A stretch of 5,937 nt of DNA, from assembly GCA_003249625.1 (NCBI GenBank), contig QKII01000002.1, positions 1-5,937 on the forward strand, given 5' to 3'. Positions 1 through 3,803 of the stretch are shown here, in pieces (positions within the stretch are counted from its first letter, which is position 1; the number at the start of each line of letters is the position of its first letter). Origin of the DNA: Propionivibrio sp. GTDB taxonomy: Bacteria; Pseudomonadota; Gammaproteobacteria; Burkholderiales; Rhodocyclaceae. The notes beneath the pieces are model-generated. The model made no database searches and had not been told where the DNA came from. It saw only the letters and a list, made by a program, of their open reading frames with translations. The position numbers and the translations under genes were made by a program.

Positions 1-415
1 GCACGGCTACCAGACCTCCTGCTGCGAAGAGAAATCCAGCCCATTGCAATGCGGAAAATCGTTCCCCTGACTTGATCCCGAAACCGATCATCGTCATCTG
101 TACGGCGCCAAACAGAAGTAACGCTCCGACGGCCGCAGGTAATTCGATATAGGCATACGAAAAAGCAGCCGCATAGGCGAAGAGAGCCAGCGCTGCTGAC
201 CAAGAACCGTAGGGAGCGCTTTCAATGCCGCGAATGCTCAAAATCAACATGAGCACTATCGAACCGGAGATGAGCCGTATCGTAGTGAAACTCGCGGGGT
301 CGATATGGGATCCCTTTAGCGCTAAACGGCAAAAAATCGAGTTTGCTGCGAAGGCGAACATGGTAAAGGCGACGAGCAAAATCAGTCGGCCCGGGGATAA
401 CCCTTGGGTACTCAC
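1..415 (-). CDS. DMT/EamA-family transporter, N-terminal half (cut by window edge)
   Basis: This is the N-terminal 138 residues of an inner-membrane permease of the drug/metabolite transporter (EamA) type; substrate unknown. About five hydrophobic helices are visible at roughly residues 11-33, 43-60, 72-90, 94-114 and 122-138. Family-like landmarks are NSIFCRLAL at the end of helix 1, IDPASFTTIRLISG leading into helix 2, and PAAVGALLLFGAVQMTMIG in helix 4. Full family members usually have ten helices in two EamA repeats, so this is about one repeat, with the rest beyond base 1. I chose the GTG at 415 because AGGAG lies 8 bases upstream. An in-frame ATG at 445 would add ten residues but has no comparable ribosome site. 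The start overlaps the stop of a 50-codon ORF (GTGA), which suggests translational coupling. Family assignment is confident; substrate is not inferable. Confidence 0.88.
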   Translation of the reverse strand, partial: MSTQGLSPGRLILLVAFTMFAFAANSIFCRLALKGSHIDPASFTTIRLISGSIVLMLILSIRGIESAPYGSWSAALALFAYAAAFSYAYIELPAAVGALLLFGAVQMTMIGFGIKSGERFSALQWAGFLFAAGGLVAV

Positions 416-564
416 GGTCTGCTCTCCTCCGGGTTGCGAAAACATAGACTCAATGTGGCCCCCGAGCGATTTTGCAGAAAGGCACACTCGAATCCGGTGA
501 TCGGAGTGCTTTCCTGTTGGAATTCCTCCAAAACGCCGACGAAACCTTCCGCAGCCCTCTTCAT
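412..564 (-). CDS. Small hypothetical protein (50 aa), possibly the intact tail of a decayed gene
   Basis: The ORF reads from ATG 564 to a TGA whose last two bases are the first two of the DMT transporter's GTG start. The product is unrecognised. It begins with a likely amphipathic helix (KRAAEGFVGVLEEFQQ, residues 2-17) and continues with a mixed segment holding two cysteines (C27 and C41). No signal peptide or membrane helix is seen. The upstream ribosome site is weak (AAAGAG). Its ATG overlaps the TGA of a still weaker 77-codon ORF (794-561). Without the in-frame TGA at 580-582, the frame would extend upstream by 25 more protein-like codons. It may therefore be a real coupled small gene, the remnant of a longer one, or chance. 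The overlap with the transporter start is the main reason to list it. Confidence 0.35.
   Translation of the reverse strand: MKRAAEGFVGVLEEFQQESTPITGFECAFLQNRSGATLSLCFRNPEESRP
424..430 (-). promoter_or_regulatory. Shine-Dalgarno site deciding the GTG start of the DMT transporter
   Basis: GGAGGAG on the minus strand, with AGGAG 8 bases before the GTG at 415. It lies inside the last codons of the upstream 50-codon ORF and favours GTG 415 over ATG 445. Confidence 0.7.
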
Positions 565-875
565 GACGAACTCTTTCGCTCACGACGCCCATAAGTTGAT
601 CGGCTGAGCAGTGTCATAAAGGTCCGCAAACTCGCGAATCGGGTGGGCTTGATTGGCCTAATGAGGTGGTTGAGCGCGGCGTTCATCGATGGCGGGGCGT
701 GCCGCTCGAAGCTGAATAGCCGCGAGTCGGCGGTGACGTCTGGGATCGGGCCGGTAATCGAGTCATTGCGTCCATAGTGTCCTTCTACCGACACTTTTGA
801 AAATGATGAAAATCATGCGTCCCTGGATATCGAACTATCCTGTACGAACACCCTTGTTTGAATTGGATGAGAAGG
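565..875. other. Stretch with no convincing gene
   Basis: This stretch separates the end of the DUF2182 gene from the small ORF/transporter pair, both on the minus strand. Short minus-strand ORFs occur (for example 794-561, 77 codons from a GTG). Their products are rich in Arg, Ser and Pro, with no domain, no clear ribosome site and no hydrophobic pattern. One frame (657-583) encodes 25 protein-like residues between TAG and TGA and may be gene debris. A short stem-loop lies at 776-795. No good promoter for the transporter was found. Confidence 0.5.
776..795. terminator. Short stem-loop downstream of the DUF2182 gene
   Basis: AGTGTC and GACACT form a 6-bp stem with an 8-base loop, about 80 bases past the DUF2182 stop. 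On the plus strand it is followed by TTTTG. In the minus-strand reading, where the DUF2182 transcript would end, there is no T run. It is a weak terminator candidate only. Confidence 0.22.
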
Positions 876-1670
876 CTACTGAATCCCCGGCCAGAGCATG
901 AAGCCTCCCAAAGCAAAGAACACGAGTCCGGTTGCATACGAGAACCATCGTGGATTGCGTAGAAATTTCTCGAGAAAAACAATCGCGGTAAGCGCAAAAA
1001 TCCACAACAGGTTCATTACCCCGAAAACGAACAACAGCACCATGATCAACCAACAGCAACCGGCACAGTAGCTACCATGCGACCAGCCCAGAAGAAACCG
1101 GTTTTCAATCTTTTGCGTTAGCAGGAATCCGAGCGGCGAACGGCAACGCTGAAGGCATGCATGTTTCAGAGAACTGAACTGATACGTGCCAGCAAGAACC
1201 AGCAAGATGCCGCTGAATACTGTGCTGGAGCTCACCATCATCGGCGAAACCAGGCGCAGTTCCAGCAAGCCCCACTGAGCAAACGTCGCTACTACGGAGA
1301 AGGTGGTCCACACCGCCAGGTAACCAGACACAAAGTAAAGGGTTCGGAGCCAGATCTCCTTCTCGCCGATCTGGACCTGATCAATGCGGCGCAGCATCTG
1401 CAGCAGCGGCAATAGCGACGGAAGCATCATCCCCGCCATCATTACGGCCCACATCACGAACACCAGCCCGAGATCCGCCAAGCCCCAGCCCATCATCCTG
1501 GGCATCAACAGCCACTCGGCGGAGGCCTCCATGTTGTCCATGCCCCAAGCCATGGCAACCAGATAGGCCCACGCTACGATCGTGCCTCCGCCAATCAACC
1601 ACCACGCGGTCAGATTGTTACCTCCGACGCGGGGCTTAGGGCTGGTAGGCGAATGGAGAATAGAAGCCAT
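876..1670 (-). CDS. DUF2182-family integral membrane protein (predicted metal-binding)
   Basis: A 264-residue polytopic inner-membrane protein matching DUF2182 (COG5486, annotated as predicted metal-binding integral membrane protein). Hydrophobic segments lie near residues 22-42, 64-90, 110-132, 145-163, 200-222 and 243-262. Family hallmarks are MWAVMMAGMMLPS (73-85), the LKHACLQRCRSPLGFL block (168-183; C172, C176) and the HGSYCAGCCW motif (198-207; H198, C202, C205, C206) followed by G217/M219-N220. ATG 1670 is preferred. A TTG at 1688 would add six residues, but neither has a clear Shine-Dalgarno site. The start lies 35 bases inside the end of the DUF1326 gene, so translation is probably coupled. 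The natural partner is the DUF1326 protein. Metal binding is the family prediction and the Cys/His clusters agree with it; the metal and activity are unknown. Confidence 0.9.
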   Translation of the reverse strand: MASILHSPTSPKPRVGGNNLTAWWLIGGGTIVAWAYLVAMAWGMDNMEASAEWLLMPRMMGWGLADLGLVFVMWAVMMAGMMLPSLLPLLQMLRRIDQVQIGEKEIWLRTLYFVSGYLAVWTTFSVVATFAQWGLLELRLVSPMMVSSSTVFSGILLVLAGTYQFSSLKHACLQRCRSPLGFLLTQKIENRFLLGWSHGSYCAGCCWLIMVLLFVFGVMNLLWIFALTAIVFLEKFLRNPRWFSYATGLVFFALGGFMLWPGIQ

Positions 1671-2241
1671 TGCGTTCGCTGATATCAAGATCGATACCGT
1701 GGTCGTGAATGCTCAAACCGCTGGATTTCGCGAGTACGGCTGGGAATCCCGGGACGGGTGTCATGGGGACGTTTTCGATGGTTACCGGCTTGCCTTCCTG
1801 GCCTTCTATTGCCGCGATGTCCATCTTGATCAGCTGACTGACACGTAATGCCCGCTTGTTTCCGTCAGCCCTGAACTCGATGGGCACAGGTTTGACACCC
1901 ATGACCTCGCCGATGAGTGGAGCCAAGGCCGCCAGCGGCCCACCAGCTTGCCCGGAAAAGATCGCACCCAGTGCTTCTTGCTGTCCGGCACTGGCCGTGT
2001 CATCGAGATAGAGTGCGACTTTCCACTTGCTTTCCAGCATGTGCCCTGGCGCATACGCCAGCAAGGCGATGTTGAGACCGTCGAGGGAAATATCGTTGTA
2101 AGTGCCTGTATCGATGTGCCACGCGATAGCCGCAGTGCAATCGCCTTCGGTGGGTGGCCCAAGCAGGACGCAGGGGCACAAGGAAGTGCATGAACAGGCT
2201 TCAAAATAGGTACCGCATACCTGCCAGGAAGGGGAAGACAT
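1636..2241 (-). CDS. DUF1326 domain-containing cysteine-rich protein
   Basis: A 201-residue protein matching the DUF1326 family (COG5588), whose function is not established. It has no signal peptide or membrane helix, so it is probably cytoplasmic. The N-terminus carries the family's cysteine signature: C9, then FEACSCTSLCPC with C16, C18, C22 and C24, then C35. The end has two histidines (H179, H181) and the characteristic NGFYSPFAY terminus. The pattern suggests metal or thiol chemistry, which is inference. ATG 2241 is chosen because GGAGG sits 8 bases upstream. Upstream in-frame alternatives (ATG 2256, TTG 2277) lack a well-spaced site. It is the first gene of a two-gene operon and overlaps the DUF2182 start by 35 bases. 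A promoter with a palindromic operator lies about 80-105 bases upstream. Confidence 0.9.
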   Translation of the reverse strand: MSSPSWQVCGTYFEACSCTSLCPCVLLGPPTEGDCTAAIAWHIDTGTYNDISLDGLNIALLAYAPGHMLESKWKVALYLDDTASAGQQEALGAIFSGQAGGPLAALAPLIGEVMGVKPVPIEFRADGNKRALRVSQLIKMDIAAIEGQEGKPVTIENVPMTPVPGFPAVLAKSSGLSIHDHGIDLDISERNGFYSPFAYQP

Positions 2242-2249
2242 ATCTCTTT

Positions 2250-2254
2250 CCTCC
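2250..2254 (-). promoter_or_regulatory. Shine-Dalgarno site deciding the DUF1326 start
   Basis: GGAGG on the minus strand (within TGGAGGAA), 8 bases before ATG 2241. It excludes the upstream ATG 2256, which overlaps the site itself. Confidence 0.8.
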
Positions 2255-2262
2255 ATCACGTC

Positions 2263-2296
2263 GATAACCGGGACCAAGTTCCTCCGCTTTGTTATC
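2263..2296. repeat. Inverted repeat in the DUF1326 leader
   Basis: GATAAC at 2263-2268 and GTTATC at 2291-2296 are perfect inverted 6-mers, 22 bases apart, inside the predicted 5' leader of the DUF1326 transcript. Read in the transcript, the loop holds a second GGAGGA that is only 3-4 bases before a TTG (2277) and so is not a good start site. It could be an RNA hairpin, a second operator, or chance. Confidence 0.25.
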
Positions 2297-2319
2297 CCCG
2301 GCGTGACTCCCTTACGACG

Positions 2320-2347
2320 AGAATAGTTGACTAATTTAGTAAGTCAA
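2320..2347 (-). promoter_or_regulatory. Sigma70-type promoter for the DUF1326-DUF2182 operon
   Basis: On the minus strand, TTGACT (2347-2342) is the -35 (5 of 6 consensus bases) and TATTCT (2325-2320) the -10 (4 of 6), with a 16-base spacer. Transcription would begin near 2312, giving a leader of about 70 bases before ATG 2241. The -35 and spacer lie inside a palindrome, so this promoter is probably repressor-controlled. Confidence 0.6.
2327..2347. promoter_or_regulatory. Nested AT-rich palindrome, likely operator
   Basis: The outer arms TTGACT (2327-2332) and AGTCAA (2342-2347) are perfect inverted repeats. A second palindrome, ACTAATTTAGT (2330-2340), is nested in it, slightly off centre. 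It covers the -35 and spacer of the leftward promoter, where a dimeric repressor would block RNA polymerase. The size and AT-richness would suit a MarR-, TetR-, ArsR- or Rrf2-type regulator. No regulator gene is in the window, so the protein is unknown. Confidence 0.5.
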
Positions 2348-2384
2348 GGGGCTTTTTGCTGTATCGAGACATGGGTGGATCGGT

Positions 2385-2413
2385 TTGTATTCCCTAGTAT
2401 TTTTGTCTACTAT
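2385..2413 (+). promoter_or_regulatory. Possible promoter for the TTHB210-like gene
   Basis: TTGTAT (2385-2390), a 17-base spacer and TACTAT (2408-2413) form a plausible sigma70 promoter in the AT-rich part of the divergent spacer. Transcription from about 2420 would leave a long leader of around 160 bases before ATG 2582, in which no credible gene was seen. TTHB210 of Thermus is reported to be under sigma-E/anti-sigma control, so an ECF promoter elsewhere in this spacer is an alternative. Confidence 0.4.
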
Positions 2414-2569
2414 TTTGTTTGCTGTGGAGTTCATTCTCTCCGAGCAACAAGAAAGCGCGTCGATGGTTCGAGCACGACGGGCGACCAAGAAGTCATCTGC
2501 GGGGCCATAGGTAATTCAGGGAAGGCGTGTCGCTGATTGTTTTGTGGCGCGCATTGCAACCGCAAGACT

Positions 2570-2574
2570 GGAGG
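2570..2574 (+). promoter_or_regulatory. Shine-Dalgarno site deciding the TTHB210-like start
   Basis: GGAGG, 7 bases before ATG 2582. It rules out the longer in-frame reading from TTG 2537, which would also bury the signal peptide behind 15 extra residues. Confidence 0.8.
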
Positions 2575-2581
2575 TCGAAAA

Positions 2582-3364
2582 ATGGAATCCGGCAAATATT
2601 TACACCTTGGAATTCCCGCCTCATTAATCGCCGTCGCCTGTCTGTTATCGGGTCCAACCGTCTTGGCTGCCGCAGAAACAGGAAGATTCGAGGGCAAGCC
2701 CGTGAAGGTCGGCAACGGTACGGCGCGGACGATTGTCCGTGCCGACGCCAATGGAAATCTCGTTTCCATTGGTATCGTTTTTTCGGAAAGTGCTCTGGAA
2801 GGACTGCCAGCCGCTCGGAAAAAAGGGCTGCCCTATTATTCTTATCCACTGCCGATGCCGTCCCAAGGGCCCCAGACCCTGGTGAAGCATGTAGTGATGA
2901 ACTGGGAACCGAAGGGACATGCTCCGCCCAAGGTCTACGACGTTCCTCATTTCGACTTTCACTTCTATTTGGTCAGCCGCGCGAGCCGGATGAAAGTGAA
3001 GTTTGCTAGCGATGCAGCGTCCGGCGACCCAAGTCAGCAACCGCCAGTGGAACTGCTCCCCGGCGGATATGTCGTTCCGCCGGGTACAGCCGTATCGCAA
3101 ATGGGGGTTCATGCGGTAAACCCGACCTCCCCGGAGTTTCAGGGGCAGCCCTTTACTGCCACGTTCATCTACGGCTTTTACGATAAAAAGCTAACCTTTA
3201 TCGAGCCGATGATCTCGCTAGCTTTCCTTAAATCGAAACCGGAGTTCTCCGCGTCGTTGGCAAAGCCTGCCGCAGTGCCTCAATCGGGGACTTATCCTTC
3301 CGGTTATAGTCTTCGTTACGATCAGGCCAGCAAAACTTATGCTGTAGAGTTGGAGGGGCTCTAG
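2582..3364 (+). CDS. Exported TTHB210-like (DUF5602-type) protein
   Basis: A 260-residue protein with an N-terminal Sec signal: short basic start, hydrophobic core at about residues 9-24, and likely cleavage after the VLAAA stretch (around 29-31). C20 (AVAC) is a poor lipobox, so a soluble periplasmic or secreted product is preferred. The mature part matches TTHB210-like proteins, with GHAPPKVYDVPHFDFHFY (112-129; H113, H123, D125, H127), MGVHAVNPTSPEFQG (174-188; H177) and FTATFIYGFYDKKLTFIEPM (191-210; E208). The His/Asp/Glu set could bind metal, which is inference. Family function is unknown; the Thermus homologue is known from structural work and sigma-E regulation. The gene is divergent from the DUF1326-DUF2182 operon. 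A 9-bp GC-rich inverted repeat at 3059-3084 falls within the coding sequence and is probably incidental. Confidence 0.87.
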   Translation: MESGKYLHLGIPASLIAVACLLSGPTVLAAAETGRFEGKPVKVGNGTARTIVRADANGNLVSIGIVFSESALEGLPAARKKGLPYYSYPLPMPSQGPQTLVKHVVMNWEPKGHAPPKVYDVPHFDFHFYLVSRASRMKVKFASDAASGDPSQQPPVELLPGGYVVPPGTAVSQMGVHAVNPTSPEFQGQPFTATFIYGFYDKKLTFIEPMISLAFLKSKPEFSASLAKPAAVPQSGTYPSGYSLRYDQASKTYAVELEGL

Positions 3365-3424
3365 CTTTGGTCGCGTGGGCGGTCCTGGTTCTGCTTGGGT
3401 TTGTCGCTGCCACTGGTGCTGGTG

Positions 3425-3634
3425 ATGGCGGGCTTTGCTGACTCACATGAACTGCTGCTTCGAACGGCGCTATTTCGCAGCGATGAGGTCCTGTGGGGCG
3501 CGATACGTGGAGAACTACCGCGCTTTAGCTGTAATCGTCTTATCATTTTTTGCGGCCTATCCTCCGTCGTTGCTGCCGTCCTTGCCAGTTTATGTGCCCT
3601 TGCATGGCACACGGCCGCACGGCCGACGGACTAA
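3425..3634 (+). CDS. Doubtful small membrane protein (69 aa) or gene remnant
   Basis: This unrecognised ORF would encode a 69-residue protein with a charged N-terminal half and one hydrophobic segment at residues 39-60, ending in a short polar tail, like a tail-anchored single-pass protein. No Shine-Dalgarno site precedes ATG 3425. The frame is open back to the TAG of the TTHB210-like gene, so it is continuous with that gene apart from one stop codon. The other plus frames here also give hydrophobic stretches (for example 3367-3439 and 3435-3686). That pattern suits a frameshifted remnant, or simple compositional bias, as well as a real gene. Confidence 0.25.
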   Translation: MAGFADSHELLLRTALFRSDEVLWGAIRGELPRFSCNRLIIFCGLSSVVAAVLASLCALAWHTAARPTD

Positions 3635-3649
3635 ATCATCATCACTAAT

Positions 3650-3681
3650 GACGGGTCACCCATCATGCCCGTCTTCGGCAT
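3650..3681 (+). repeat. Overlapping alternative stem-loops
   Basis: GACGGG (3650-3655) pairs with CCCGTC (3668-3673) across 12 bases. Overlapping it, ATGCC (3665-3669) pairs with GGCAT (3677-3681) across 7 bases. The two cannot form together. No T run follows, so it is at best a weak terminator for the upstream transcript. Confidence 0.3.
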
Positions 3682-3709
3682 TCTGAAATCCGATAGGACT
3701 TAGCTACGC

Positions 3710-3745
3710 CAGCCGCACATGGCTGAGGTGCAATAACCTGCAGCC
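3710..3745 (+). promoter_or_regulatory. Mutually exclusive hairpins upstream of the long ORF
   Basis: GGCTGAGGT (3721-3729) pairs with ACCTGCAGCC (3736-3745) to give nine base pairs, one bulged G (3740) and a six-base loop. The same GGCTG can instead pair with CAGCC at 3710-3714 (5 bp, six-base loop). The element ends 38 bases before ATG 3784. The switch-like layout could control the downstream gene if transcription starts upstream of it. No U tract follows, so simple intrinsic termination is unlikely. Confidence 0.4.
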
Positions 3746-3783
3746 TGTTGATAGAATCAGCAAGCTTGGCCGGTCTCGTAATC

Positions 3784-3803
3784 ATGGCGGATGACATGGC
3801 GGA
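3784..3803 (+). repeat. Short tandem duplication at the start of the long ORF
   Basis: ATGGCGGA occurs at 3784-3791 and again at 3796-3803, in frame, so the protein begins MADDMADI with two possible start codons 12 bases apart. Neither ATG has a strong Shine-Dalgarno site. The first copy supplies a weak purine stretch (GGCGGA) before the second. Confidence 0.6.

Larger units (their letters stand above)
3365..3783. other. Spacer between the TTHB210-like gene and the long ORF
   Basis: A 419-base interval with no confidently called gene. It holds one weak membrane-type ORF (3425-3634) and two clusters of alternative hairpins (3650-3681 and 3710-3745). No strong sigma70 promoter for the downstream ORF was found. 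TTGATA (3748-3753) has no matching -10 at normal spacing, and TAGAAT (3752-3757) has only a poor -35. Confidence 0.5.

Noticed and set aside
225..500. Plus-strand ORF of 91 codons
   Set aside because: It lies almost entirely antisense to the DMT transporter, which has clear helices and a good ribosome site; the product has no domain-like pattern.
561..794. Minus-strand ORF of 77 codons from a GTG
   Set aside because: Arg/Ser/Pro-rich composition, no clear ribosome site, no recognisable motif; kept only as context for the overlap chain.
1830..2204. Minus-strand ORF of 124 codons in another frame of the DUF1326 gene
   Set aside because: It is a shadow of the DUF1326 coding sequence, which matches a known family in the other frame.
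391..2301. 11-base word CCGGGGATAAC on the plus strand at 391 and on the minus strand at 2301-2291
   Set aside because: Several 11-base matches are expected by chance between both strands of a window this long; no larger shared element.
2473..2520. Fifteen-codon basic ORF in the leader of the TTHB210-like gene
   Set aside because: No Shine-Dalgarno site and no leader-peptide signature.
2431..2849. Minus-strand ORFs opposite the start of the TTHB210-like gene
   Set aside because: Low-complexity, Arg/Pro-rich products antisense to a gene with a signal peptide and family motifs.
3059..3084. 9-bp GC-rich inverted repeat (CCCGGCGGA / TCCGCCGGG) inside the TTHB210-like gene
   Set aside because: One such repeat is expected by chance in a window this size, and the codons fit the family motif there.
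3710..3757. Possible integron attC site before the long ORF
   Set aside because: A GTTGATA core-like string is present, but no matching RYYYAAC partner in the right place, and the ORF is far longer than a typical cassette gene.
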